Part shown: piece after piece, positions 36,406 through 45,117 of the stretch | Layout: each line of letters begins with the position of its first letter | Position numbering within the stretch: the stretch's first letter is position 1 | The notes under the pieces: model-generated | What the model saw: only the letters and a program-made list of their open reading frames with translations | What the model was told of the DNA's origin: nothing | The model's database searches: none | Translations under genes and position numbers: made by a program | Assembly (NCBI RefSeq): GCF_014281055.1 | Contig: NZ_JACRSE010000004.1 | Span: 372,001-436,000 of the forward strand | Direction of reading: 5' to 3' | Length of the DNA stretch: 64,000 bases | DNA from: Fluviispira vulneris | Lineage (GTDB): Bacteria; Bdellovibrionota_B; Oligoflexia; Silvanigrellales; Silvanigrellaceae

Positions 36406-36973
36406 CACTTTCCTTTCAAAAATAAGAATTCCACAAATCTGCAATAAAATAAGGTATTTTGCAAGTATATAAAAGAAAAAAATGCAAATGCACCGAAGGG
36501 TACCATAACATAATTTTATTAAAATTTTAGTCTAAGAGGGATGCTTATTTTAAAGTTGAATAAAATATTTTAGGGCTTGTTCATATCTTTTAGGGGTGTA
36601 CTATAATAAATCTAGTTTTAGGATCTGCAAATTAGAATCTAGATTTTAGATGAACGAAAAATTCATGAATTCTAGTATTTATTTATAATGAAAATTACTA
36701 ACAGAAATATTATCAAACCTAATAAAATTTTTCCTTACCAATTTTTAATTATTTATTTGATATTTTATTAAACTAAAAATTATTAATCCAAATATAAATT
36801 TCGCGATTAATTATTATTAAAATAGAAATTCCCCTTACTCATTATTTTATTCCTAATTTCTTAAATATATCCTAGACATTTTTTTCTATCAAAGTATATT
36901 AGCATTAGGGCCCTATCATAGTATCTGATACACTGATTAATAATTTAAAATTTTCTCTTTAAAAGGAATTTAA
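36406..36973. other. AT-rich divergent intergenic region between kdsB and lipase
   Basis: These 568 bases have no open frame of note. They hold the candidate lipase promoter listed separately, a short hairpin GTATC-T-GATAC just downstream of it, and imperfect direct repeats of the form ATCTAG(A)TTTTAG near 36,610-36,650. A kdsB promoter must lie here too, but I could not pick one out. Confidence 0.5.
36873..36900 (+). promoter_or_regulatory. Candidate sigma-70 promoter for the GDSL lipase gene
   Basis: TAGACA and TATATT (each five of six consensus bases) are separated by 16 bases. The predicted start is about 65 bases before the GTG start codon. This is the best promoter match seen in this AT-rich stretch, but AT-rich DNA yields many false matches. 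Confidence 0.35.
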
Positions 36974-38116
36974 GTGAAAAAAATAATATTATCGATAGCT
37001 TTTTTATCTATTAACTTGGCGTCTTATTCTGATGAAAAAAACCCTGGAAACAATGTCAATTTTGAAAGATTATATGTCTTGGGAGATAGCCTATCTGATA
37101 CAGGAGCGTCCACTGGTTCAATTACTAAATATAGAAATAATTGTGATGATAAAGATTTAAATCCGTTTATTTTAAATTTGCTTAATTTAGGTTTTCTGGC
37201 AGATATTTGTTCTAAACTTCCAGAAAAAATTTCTTTTGCTTCGCCTGCACATATGGGGAGATCCTTTACAAACGGAAAAGTTGCCGCAGAAGTTTTGGCA
37301 GAAAAAATGAACTTGGAACTCTCTCCTGCATGGAAAGTAAATGATTTGTCACTCTTTGGTTTTGTAAATTTCAAAGGAAGTTCACAATTAGGAACCAATT
37401 ATGCTATATCTGGGGCGAAAGCAGCCATTGGGAATGATATGGCTGATACTCTTTTTTTGAATAACTTCACTTTAAATCAGCAAGTGAGTGCTTTAATAGC
37501 TGGAAAAGGCAATCGTGATATGAGAAATGATTTATTTCTCATTATGATAGGTGCAAATGATATTATATCTGCAACATTTAATTCAAATAATTTAATAATA
37601 GACAATGCAGTGTTTGAAATTGAAAAATCACTGATTTCTCTATACAATGAAGGAGCTAGAAACTTTATTATTACGAATGTTCCAAATATTGCTTCTCTTC
37701 CTTTAATTAAGGCAGATTTAAAGCATAGAGCTGAACATCTTTCAATTGATTATAATTTTAAATTAAATGCAAAAATAACTGATTTTAAAATAAATCATAG
37801 TGATGCAAATATTATCTATATTGATTTATATAAACTATTTGATAATTTAAAACAAGATTATTCTCATAACGGCATAGATTTTTCAACTCCTTGTACATCA
37901 AATATTTCAGATACTATGATTAACAATGTTGATTTTTCTTTATTACTTAATATAATTAATTCTGGAAAACTACCCTTTGAATATATAAACGGCTGTTCTG
38001 CTCAAACCATTAACAATCACTTCTTTTTTGATTCTGTTCATCCTTCAAGTTGGGGACACGAAAAGCTTGGAAATAAAATGTATGAATTATTATTAGAAAA
38101 CAGAAGCAAAGAATAG
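36974..38116 (+). CDS. Secreted GDSL/SGNH-family lipase or acyltransferase
   Basis: This is a 380-residue protein with a signal peptide (KKIILSIAFLSINLAS). The SGNH hydrolase blocks are all visible: GDSLSDTG (nucleophile Ser39), a Gly in block II, GAND at 193-196, and the C-terminal DSVHPSSWGH (Asp353, His356). The length and the late block V resemble secreted haemolysin-type lipases and glycerophospholipid-cholesterol acyltransferases. It would act on lipids outside the cell. The start is GTG with AAAAGGA upstream. It converges with the candidate immunity genes. Confidence 0.88.
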   Translation: MKKIILSIAFLSINLASYSDEKNPGNNVNFERLYVLGDSLSDTGASTGSITKYRNNCDDKDLNPFILNLLNLGFLADICSKLPEKISFASPAHMGRSFTNGKVAAEVLAEKMNLELSPAWKVNDLSLFGFVNFKGSSQLGTNYAISGAKAAIGNDMADTLFLNNFTLNQQVSALIAGKGNRDMRNDLFLIMIGANDIISATFNSNNLIIDNAVFEIEKSLISLYNEGARNFIITNVPNIASLPLIKADLKHRAEHLSIDYNFKLNAKITDFKINHSDANIIYIDLYKLFDNLKQDYSHNGIDFSTPCTSNISDTMINNVDFSLLLNIINSGKLPFEYINGCSAQTINNHFFFDSVHPSSWGHEKLGNKMYELLLENRSKE

Positions 38117-38133
38117 TTTTAGAAAAATGATAT

Positions 38134-38634
38134 TTATTTTTTAATAGAACGAAACATTTTTGGATCGTTTATTAATCCAATGGTAATATCTTGCGGCACA
38201 TTTTCTGGTGAATAAAATGCTATTCCAGCCGATGGAAATTCAAAATCTTCACTTCTGCAAGAACCTTCATGACCATGTTGTTTGAGGTGTTCGACTATTT
38301 TCTTTTTCGATCTATTCGCAAGATCTTTGCCAAAAAGCATAGCTTTAGCTGGTGCAAGCACAGAAATTGTTACTAAAACGTTATATTTATAACATAATTT
38401 AAGCTCATACCTAGAAATATATGATGCAGTTTCTAAACCTCCAAATTTTTCTTCCCAATTTTTCACTGTGTCTTTCAAAAATTCCATATTGCAAATTCTA
38501 TCTGATTTTCCTATCAATTGCTCTAATTCCTCTTTTTTTTGCCCAATAAGTATTTCAATGTCTTTGCCATCTTCTTGAAAGTGAATACTTTTTCCCATTA
38601 TTATTTCGTATTTGGGTTTAAATTCATTGGACAT
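38134..38634 (-). CDS. Candidate immunity protein 2 (paralogue of the next gene upstream)
   Basis: This 166-residue cytoplasmic-type protein has no signal peptide. It clearly matches the adjacent 162-residue protein along its length (shared KYEIIMGK, GKD followed by KK-IVEHL, FEFPSAGI-FYSPE and PQDITI). Tandem paralogues directly downstream of a polymorphic-toxin-like gene are typical of immunity genes. The specific family is not recognised. It could neutralise the neighbouring toxin domain or a related one from other strains. Confidence 0.65.
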   Translation of the reverse strand: MSNEFKPKYEIIMGKSIHFQEDGKDIEILIGQKKEELEQLIGKSDRICNMEFLKDTVKNWEEKFGGLETASYISRYELKLCYKYNVLVTISVLAPAKAMLFGKDLANRSKKKIVEHLKQHGHEGSCRSEDFEFPSAGIAFYSPENVPQDITIGLINDPKMFRSIKK

Positions 38635-38673
38635 AATTAACTGTCTCCAAAATTAAGCCAACTCTATTAAAAA

Positions 38674-39162
38674 TCATTTACCTTCGTTTTTAATAGATTT
38701 AATAGTAATATCTTGTGGTATTTTTTCTGGTGAGTAAAATCCAATACCAGCTGTTGGAAAATCAAAATCCATATTAAGTTCATAAATACCAACATGACCA
38801 TTTTTCTCAAGATGTTCCACTATTCTTTTCTTAGATGTATTTACAATATCTTTTCCAAAAAGTATCCCTTTGGCAGGTGGATAAATGGAAATTTGTCTTA
38901 CAATTCCATTTTTATATGAAATTGAAAGTTCATATTTGGAAGAATATATAGCTTTTTCTGAACCACCAAATGTTTCTTCCCACTCATTTCCGTAAATGTT
39001 TTTAAGGTGTTCATAATTATTCAATCGCTCTGGTTTTCCAATTTTACTATCAACAACTTCCTTTGTTTGTCCTATAAAAAGCTCTACATTGTATCCATTT
39101 TCTTTAAAACAAATCCCTTTCCCCATAATAATTTCATATTTTTGAATAAAATTATTTGACAT
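38674..39162 (-). CDS. Candidate immunity protein 1
   Basis: This is a 162-residue protein without signal peptide. Its start overlaps the end of the toxin-like gene by 11 bases, suggesting translational coupling. It shares blocks with its downstream neighbour: KYEIIMGKGICF, FGGSEKAIYSSKYEL, PPAKGILFGKD, KKRIVEHL and FPTAGIGFYSPEKIPQDITI. The immunity role is inferred from context and size. Confidence 0.7.
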   Translation of the reverse strand: MSNNFIQKYEIIMGKGICFKENGYNVELFIGQTKEVVDSKIGKPERLNNYEHLKNIYGNEWEETFGGSEKAIYSSKYELSISYKNGIVRQISIYPPAKGILFGKDIVNTSKKRIVEHLEKNGHVGIYELNMDFDFPTAGIGFYSPEKIPQDITIKSIKNEGK

Positions 39163-40870
39163 AGCCGGTGGTCTCCAAAATAGATTTATAAATCATAAGC
39201 TGAGAAATCCCTTCATTGTATCTCCCTGGAAACTTAAGATTAATCTCATTTATATCTTCAAATAGTGCCTTAGAAAACTCACCATTTTCAATAAATTTGA
39301 TTTGCCTATTTCTGTGCTTAATTGCTTCGTCACTTCGACCATGAGAGGTGGTTTCCTTATGATCCATTTTCGTCATAGCAATACTCGGACCTGTGTATTT
39401 GCCAATATATTTCATACCAGCTTTTGCAATTGCATATTGAGATGGCATATGATGAACTTCAATTGAATTTGCACCTTTTACCTGTCCCTTTGCACAATGA
39501 GAAGCAAGCGCTCTGACAAGCACGTAGGGGCCACCCTTAAGAAAGGGTTCACAAGGTGTCTCTTGATTCATCGCCCAATCCCAGTCTGCCTCGCTATAAC
39601 CCAAACTTTGTAAGAACTGCAATTCAATTTCATTGGGTCTTCTGTACTCAAAGTCGTCAATTGCGAGTTCATTGAATTCGTCAATATATTCAGAATTATC
39701 GATTTCTCTGGTGTGTGGATTATAAATCGGAGTTATATTATTTGGCTGAAAAGTATGTGGTTCCTGGTAATGATTGTAATTCTCACTGTAATCCTGAGGT
39801 TGAGATGCAGGGATATGCACAATCAGTTTGATTTTTCCATCATCTGTTCTCTCTTCCGTCAAATCGTATTTAGCAAAAGAAAAAATATCACTGATCGGCT
39901 TATCACCTGTAGCAATATCTTTATTTTCAACATTCGATTTTTTTGCAATGCGTTTTCTTATTCTTTTGGCAGGATTGTTTGGAGTCTGTTGAACATCAAC
40001 ATATGTCGTTTCATTTTCTTTTACAGAAATTGGTTCTGAACTAAACTCAACTGTTACGTTATTGGAGAAAGAGTTTAATTCATCGCCGACTTTTGCATTA
40101 TTATCAGTATATTTTTGAATTTTGTTTCTCATGTCATTAAAATATAGATACTGACTTGCGTATTGATCAAGTTCATTGATTGCTTTTTTGGCATAGTGAT
40201 TGCAATTTGTCCCATGCGTTAAGCAGTGATCAAGCAAAAATAAAGAAACTGCCGTTCCCGCTGTGATAGCAACTGTAACTGGACCTATAACTAAAGAGCC
40301 TCCAATCGATATGTAAAAAACAGGTTCTGCTAGAACATTCACAGGTTGAAAATAAAATGGTTTTTCTAAAACAGAAACGTTATAGAGCTTGCTCAAGTTT
40401 GTGAGATCGTATAGAAGTTCGTTATTTACTGCAACTAAGTCAGCTTGATCATTTCTATTTTGATCAATAATTTTCAACATACTATCAATTTCTTCTTTTT
40501 TATAAACCGGTTGATCTTGAAAAAGATTTTGAAAAGGTGTTACAAATTGAGGTCCCTCTGGGGTAAAATCAACTTCTAAAACCCTTGCAGGTACATTGTT
40601 CGGTCTAACTTCCACATAAGTTTTGTTTGTAGTTCCATTCGTTTCCACTCCAACACTTATTCCTCCAGTTGATTTAACTGCATCCTCAACACCTGGAATT
40701 TTACCAACAGTATCGTTGCCTGCTTGGTTCATTTGATTCACCACTTGCCCAATTAAAAAGAGACGTTGTCTATCTATATGCTCCAACTCTTTGTCAACAC
40801 TGTGGTATGTCCTTTCAGTTTCAGCTGTAAATTGATTCCCGGCAGTGCTCAGTGCATTGCCGGGAATCAA
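39152..40870 (-). CDS. Polymorphic-toxin-like protein with HH-type C-terminal domain (5' end disrupted)
   Basis: The reading frame gives 572 residues from a TTG inside a hairpin, but the gene's natural 5' end seems to be the signal-peptide fragment at 40867-41010 (see that entry and the repeat). A glycine/valine-rich hydrophobic segment lies near residues 185-215 and a polar Pro/Asn-rich linker near 300-400. The last 130 residues look like a toxin domain: VHHMPS (His473, His474), GPSIAMTKMDH (Asp503, His504) and a Gly-Arg-Ser segment followed by a helical tail. Similar histidine-rich modules occur at the C-termini of RHS/polymorphic toxins and are thought to be nucleases. Two candidate immunity genes follow. 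Expression of this truncated frame is uncertain. Confidence 0.65.
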   Translation of the reverse strand: MIPGNALSTAGNQFTAETERTYHSVDKELEHIDRQRLFLIGQVVNQMNQAGNDTVGKIPGVEDAVKSTGGISVGVETNGTTNKTYVEVRPNNVPARVLEVDFTPEGPQFVTPFQNLFQDQPVYKKEEIDSMLKIIDQNRNDQADLVAVNNELLYDLTNLSKLYNVSVLEKPFYFQPVNVLAEPVFYISIGGSLVIGPVTVAITAGTAVSLFLLDHCLTHGTNCNHYAKKAINELDQYASQYLYFNDMRNKIQKYTDNNAKVGDELNSFSNNVTVEFSSEPISVKENETTYVDVQQTPNNPAKRIRKRIAKKSNVENKDIATGDKPISDIFSFAKYDLTEERTDDGKIKLIVHIPASQPQDYSENYNHYQEPHTFQPNNITPIYNPHTREIDNSEYIDEFNELAIDDFEYRRPNEIELQFLQSLGYSEADWDWAMNQETPCEPFLKGGPYVLVRALASHCAKGQVKGANSIEVHHMPSQYAIAKAGMKYIGKYTGPSIAMTKMDHKETTSHGRSDEAIKHRNRQIKFIENGEFSKALFEDINEINLKFPGRYNEGISQLMIYKSILETTGYVK

Positions 40871-40885
40871 TTTACAGCTGAAACT
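40817..40885. repeat. Perfect 28-bp inverted repeat; 47-bp palindromic insertion with 6-bp flanking duplication
   Basis: Arms at 40817-40844 and 40858-40885 are perfectly complementary. The 13-base centre can extend the stem by four more pairs (one G-U), leaving a pentaloop. The inner palindrome 40828-40874 (47 bp) is flanked by direct copies of CAGCTG (40822-40827, 40875-40880). Removing one copy plus the 47 bp restores one continuous reading frame across the toxin gene, which supports insertion with a 6-bp target duplication. The target itself was part of a 16-bp palindrome. No second copy was found in this window. Confidence 0.85.
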
Positions 40886-41010
40886 TGATCACCGACGCGA
40901 CCAATTTCACGACAGATTTTATTAAGCCACCCCATGGAATAAACAGGTGAGATATAGAGCAGCCCCGAAAGACAAAGAGCACGCAGTACAATTGAATTCT
41001 TTTTTTGCAA
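40867..41010 (-). pseudogene. Detached signal-peptide fragment of the toxin-like gene
   Basis: A TTG start at 41010 with AAGGGA upstream encodes 47 residues: a Sec-type signal peptide (QKKNSIVLRALCLSGLLYIS, cleavage probably near residue 25) and then GWLNKICREIGRVGDQVSA. It ends at a TGA within the hairpin arm. In the sequence reconstructed without the insertion, VSA continues directly into ETERTYHSVDKE of the toxin frame, so this is the original N-terminus. As it stands, the exported N-terminus and the toxin body are in different frames. Confidence 0.75.
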
Positions 41011-41308
41011 AATAAAATTCCCTTCTTATTTAATGTAACAAATAAATAACTGAACAGTTATCCAACTGTGCCGTATATAATATTTAAATTTTTATCAATA
41101 AAATAATTTAATATTTTATTTTTCACTTGATATTATTGATGGAGAAAAGAATTAATTCATAATTCATTAAAAAATAAGAATTGTTCCAACTGAACTTTAT
41201 TTTCACAGATAAATCTTGTATTCAATATTCTTATGAAAGATCCCGGCACAAGATGCGCTAAAACATATTGTTGTGCTAAAGTCATTGGAGTGCAAAAAGG
41301 AGACTAAA

Positions 41309-42616
41309 GTGCCAAGACAAATTGCCACCATAAGCACCGATGGGATGCCTGTGTGGGATACATTTGAGGCAAGCTTTTTTTTAGGGGCAGGACTTTCAGT
41401 TGGAATTGTGCTTGGAATCTTATTTCCTTCTCTCTGGAGAACTTTTAGAAGGCGCTTTCGTAAAAATGCATACTCTGCACCTCACAGTGAAAAATTGGAA
41501 CAAAAACTCGATGTCACTCTTAAAATAATGCGTGATGAGTCGGAACAAGTTGAAACTCAATCCAATGAAAATGAATCGACCCCATTAAATATCAATGAGA
41601 AGATTCTCATTGCTCAATCTTTTGTTCTTGCGCGCAATTATTTTCAAATAGGAAATGCGCGCACCGCAATTCAATTGTATATAGATATTTTAACGAATGA
41701 AAATGTATCCAAAATAGAAACCAATCGAGCTTTATTTGAACTTTCGCAAGTATATGCTTCCATGGGTCTCTACATGCGTGCATTTGACACTGCGATAGAG
41801 CTTTTTTATCGAAAACCAAAAAACTCAGAAATACTGATCCATATTTTAAATATCTGCGCAAAAGGCTACTTTCCAGAAAAATTAAATTCCGCTCTCAGTA
41901 TTTACAAAGGTTCGCCTGACAAAGATTTGCGGCTGTCTATTGCACATGCTCTCTGTAAAATTGGTGAGATTCATTTTGAAAAAAAGAATTTGCATCAAGC
42001 TCAAGAACTTGCTCGCAATGCTATCGGATGGGAAAGAACATCCGGAAGGGCTCTTATCCTTTTATGGCAAGCAACTAGCCAAGATCTTTGGCAGCGCATA
42101 GACAATGATCCCAAATTAATGTGGACAGCGTTGGCAACTGACCTCGATGCACTTCTCCATATCTTTAAATCGACAACAACTTCTGCTGTGGCTTCTGCTC
42201 CATATCTTTCTAAAATTCTTACTAAAATGAGTGCTCAGCACGGTATAACAGAAAATTATGCCATACTACAAAAAGAGTTTTTACAAACCTTTAGACCAGA
42301 AAAATTTGATGAAAATATACAAAAAAGCCTTTGGGCATCTATCTTTCATGCAACTCTTTTGATACAGGAATCACCTGAGCTGAATAAAAGCAAGTTTTTA
42401 TGCGATGTGGTTGCTATACTTGTTGATAACAACGAGAGCTTTGAATATATAACGAATCAAAGTAAAGCTGCGCAAATTGGCTACACTTCTCACCAATGTG
42501 AAAATTGTAATGCTTTTTTTCCAACGTTTGTCTGGAAATGCACAAATTGTGACACAGAAGAAACACTCAGACCCATGATTTATCCTGACCTAACTAGAAG
42601 TAAAGTACGGATATAA
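41309..42616 (+). CDS. lapB: LapB/YciM-like TPR protein with rubredoxin-type zinc domain
   Basis: LapB controls LPS synthesis in enterobacteria by promoting FtsH-mediated degradation of LpxC. The 435-residue product has an N-terminal membrane helix (FFLGAGLSVGIVLGILFPSL) and helical TPR-like repeats in the middle (around residues 90-330). The C-terminal zinc ribbon (CENCNAFFPTFVWKCTNC) has the same layout as E. coli LapB. A GTG start with AAAGGAGA five bases upstream is preferred. It is followed by rsmB 33 bp downstream. Confidence 0.85.
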   Translation: MPRQIATISTDGMPVWDTFEASFFLGAGLSVGIVLGILFPSLWRTFRRRFRKNAYSAPHSEKLEQKLDVTLKIMRDESEQVETQSNENESTPLNINEKILIAQSFVLARNYFQIGNARTAIQLYIDILTNENVSKIETNRALFELSQVYASMGLYMRAFDTAIELFYRKPKNSEILIHILNICAKGYFPEKLNSALSIYKGSPDKDLRLSIAHALCKIGEIHFEKKNLHQAQELARNAIGWERTSGRALILLWQATSQDLWQRIDNDPKLMWTALATDLDALLHIFKSTTTSAVASAPYLSKILTKMSAQHGITENYAILQKEFLQTFRPEKFDENIQKSLWASIFHATLLIQESPELNKSKFLCDVVAILVDNNESFEYITNQSKAAQIGYTSHQCENCNAFFPTFVWKCTNCDTEETLRPMIYPDLTRSKVRI

Positions 42617-42649
42617 CAAAACAAGTTTATTCATTTTTGGAGCACAAAT

Positions 42650-44020
42650 ATGTCCACTCGCTCTGGCACGCTGACGCGAGCAATTGCCATCGATGCCTTG
42701 ACTCATGTTCTAACCCGCAACATTCACACTGACGTAGCTCTTGATAAACTCTTTGCTAGTCAACCAACATTGCGTCCCTTAGACAAAGCTTTCATTTATG
42801 AAATGGTTTTTGGCTCGTTAAGATGGCTTGCAAAAATGGATTGGATTATGTCACATATGATTGACAGACCCTTTTCAAGCCTCGATCCACGTGTAGCCAA
42901 TGCTTTGCGGGTCGGCACATATCAAATCTATTATATGGACAGAGTTCCTGAGCGCGCAGCCGTATCAGAAACTGTTGAAGCTATTAAACAAGTTGGTGTG
43001 CCCAATGCAGCTTCCCTCGTCAATGCTATATTACGCCGAGTTGCGAGAAAATCTGAATATTTCCCAAAACCTGACAAAGTTAAGCAAGCAGTTGAATACT
43101 ATTCTATGCATCATTCCTTTCCTGCTTGGATGGTTGAACGTTGGTACAATCAACTTTCTTTAGAAAGATTTGAACATTTATTATCGAATAGTAATAGAGT
43201 TCCTAAGAATACTTTAAAAATTATTAAAAGAAATTCCTTACCTGAAGGTGAAAAAGATCTTGCAACATATTTACTAAAAACCCACTCTATTGAAAGCGCC
43301 TGGCGTCCATTGCCCGGTTCTTTGAGAATTGAAACTTTGCCTAAGTTCGATAAATGTGAAGCCTTTCAAAGTGGTTGTTACATTGTGCAAGATGAAGCAG
43401 CACAGCTTGCTGCAAGCTTAGTAAATATTTCCCCAACTGATACTTGCCTCGATGCTTGCGCAGCACCTGGTGGGAAATCTATTTATTTATGGGACAGTGG
43501 TCTTGAACCAGAAAATTTAACCGTCTGTGATTTTGCGCAAAAAAGACTTAAAATACTGCGGGAAAACTTTGAAAGAGTTAAATTAAATAATGTAAATATT
43601 TTACACGGCGATGTTGTTGAACAAGTCAAAGGGAAAAAATTCACAAAGATATTACTCGATGCACCTTGTTCCGCTATGGGTGTTATTCGAAGACATCCTG
43701 AAATCAAATGGCTCCGCTCACCCAATGATATTCAGAACTGCGCACTCGAACAATCCCGTTTACTTAACTCTCTAGCTGAAAATGTGGAAGTGAATGGTGA
43801 ATTGATTTACGTGGTTTGCAGTTTTGAAAGCGAAGAGACTACAGAGCAAATTAACAATTTCCTAAATCAACATCCTGAATTCGAGAAAATCAATCCATAC
43901 GATAGAATTCATGATTTTTATAAAAAGTATGTTACTCGCGAAGGAGAACTTCTGATTTACTCGGGTAACCCAGATGATATTGATGGTTTTTTTGCTGTTA
44001 TTCTTAGAAAAACAAAATAA
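42650..44020 (+). CDS. rsmB: 16S rRNA (cytosine-967-C5)-methyltransferase RsmB
   Basis: The N-terminal NusB-like RNA-binding domain covers residues 1-140 (for example DKAFIYEMVFGSLRWLAKMD). It is followed by a SAM methyltransferase with DACAAPGGKSIYLWD and the catalytic motif LLDAPCSAMGVIRRHPEIKW. The other conserved cysteine is in YVVCSFESEE. The 456-residue length fits RsmB/Sun. The enzyme methylates C967 of 16S rRNA. Confidence 0.95.
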   Translation: MSTRSGTLTRAIAIDALTHVLTRNIHTDVALDKLFASQPTLRPLDKAFIYEMVFGSLRWLAKMDWIMSHMIDRPFSSLDPRVANALRVGTYQIYYMDRVPERAAVSETVEAIKQVGVPNAASLVNAILRRVARKSEYFPKPDKVKQAVEYYSMHHSFPAWMVERWYNQLSLERFEHLLSNSNRVPKNTLKIIKRNSLPEGEKDLATYLLKTHSIESAWRPLPGSLRIETLPKFDKCEAFQSGCYIVQDEAAQLAASLVNISPTDTCLDACAAPGGKSIYLWDSGLEPENLTVCDFAQKRLKILRENFERVKLNNVNILHGDVVEQVKGKKFTKILLDAPCSAMGVIRRHPEIKWLRSPNDIQNCALEQSRLLNSLAENVEVNGELIYVVCSFESEETTEQINNFLNQHPEFEKINPYDRIHDFYKKYVTREGELLIYSGNPDDIDGFFAVILRKTK

Positions 44021-44116
44021 TTAATTTCCCTCCTCATATTTTTGACATCAAATTTATTAAGAAAATTTAGATTATTATCGAAACTAAGCATGATGTCACA
44101 GAGTGAGGAGTTCTCT

Positions 44117-45058
44117 TTGAAAAATTTTAAAGTTTATTTAACAATTAAAGAAGAAGCTATAAAAGAAGATCTTAAGCGCATGATTTCTAAAGATTTCAAA
44201 TTAGTTTCTTCTCCAGACGACTGCGACGTATTTTTAAGTGATGATCAAAAAGAGAAATCGGAAAAAGCAATAAATATGCTTGTGGTAAATGTATCTAGAA
44301 TTCCGGATTTTAAAGGTGTACAAGATTTAGATGGTTTTCACCATTATATTATTTTTTATGAAAATGATTTTCTCGAAGAAAGAGTGCGAAAAGCTCTTAT
44401 TCGTCAATTTAATATTAAACAAAGTAAAAATTCTGTTGAAATAACTGGGGTAAAATCACTGATAAGTTTAGATCCTATTGAACATCCCAGTGGAATGAAG
44501 CTGCCAATTATAAGAAATTTTACAGTAAAAAGCTCGAGAGAAAGGCTTAAATTTGCTGAAGATCTCGAAAAATTTTTTGATGAAATTGAGCCTGTGACAG
44601 GCTCAAAAAACCCAACACTTTCGCAATATGCTGTGGAAATTCAAGAAGAATTATTGATGAATGCAATATGGGATGCCAATCCCAAGCACGCTATGAAACC
44701 AAGGACAACTCCGGTCGATCTCGATCCAGGGGAAGAGGTTCAGTTAGAATGGGCTTTTAATGGTAAAGAATTGGCAATTTCAGTGAAAGATATTTTTGGT
44801 CGACTTAATCCAGAAATAATGGATAAATACGTAAACTTTATTTTTAAAACTGGACAAACGAGTCAACATTCATTGAGCACACAGCAAGTGAGTGCTGGTC
44901 TCGGGATGTATATGATCATTCAAAGAGCAAATTTACTTTCTGTTTATATTTGTCAAGGAAAATTGACCGATGTAGGGGTCGTCATTCGTCTCGCAGGTAA
45001 ACGTCAGTCAAAAGGTCAAGCTGCAAAAGCTATCGATATTATTCAAGTTGAAGAGTGA
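44117..45058 (+). CDS. GHKL-ATPase-like protein with N-terminal receiver-like region
   Basis: This is a 313-residue protein. The C-terminal half shows the histidine-kinase/anti-sigma ATPase layout: an N-box-like EIQEELLMNAIWDA, a G1-like SVKDIFGRLNPE, and a G2-like VSAGLGMYMI. The N-terminal 120 residues have a response-regulator-like alternation but no obvious phosphoacceptor set. No DHp domain or phosphorylatable histidine is visible, so it may be an anti-sigma-like or signalling ATPase rather than a kinase. A TTG start with GAGGAG six bases upstream is preferred to two ATGs about 25 bases earlier that lack a ribosome site. Confidence 0.7.
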   Translation: MKNFKVYLTIKEEAIKEDLKRMISKDFKLVSSPDDCDVFLSDDQKEKSEKAINMLVVNVSRIPDFKGVQDLDGFHHYIIFYENDFLEERVRKALIRQFNIKQSKNSVEITGVKSLISLDPIEHPSGMKLPIIRNFTVKSSRERLKFAEDLEKFFDEIEPVTGSKNPTLSQYAVEIQEELLMNAIWDANPKHAMKPRTTPVDLDPGEEVQLEWAFNGKELAISVKDIFGRLNPEIMDKYVNFIFKTGQTSQHSLSTQQVSAGLGMYMIIQRANLLSVYICQGKLTDVGVVIRLAGKRQSKGQAAKAIDIIQVEE

Positions 45059-45117
45059 TAACAAATATTGCGATCACTCACGTAATGATTAAATATATAT
45101 TTATTATACACTTAGTA

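Noticed and set aside
36600-36655. Imperfect direct repeats ATCTAGTTTTAG / ATCTAGATTTTAG
   Set aside because: Only two short copies in very AT-rich DNA with no link to a gene start; probably chance.
45053-45079. 7-bp inverted repeat GAGTGAT / ATCACTC at the end of the GHKL-like gene
   Set aside because: Not followed by a T run on either strand, so it is not a convincing terminator; short stems like this are common.
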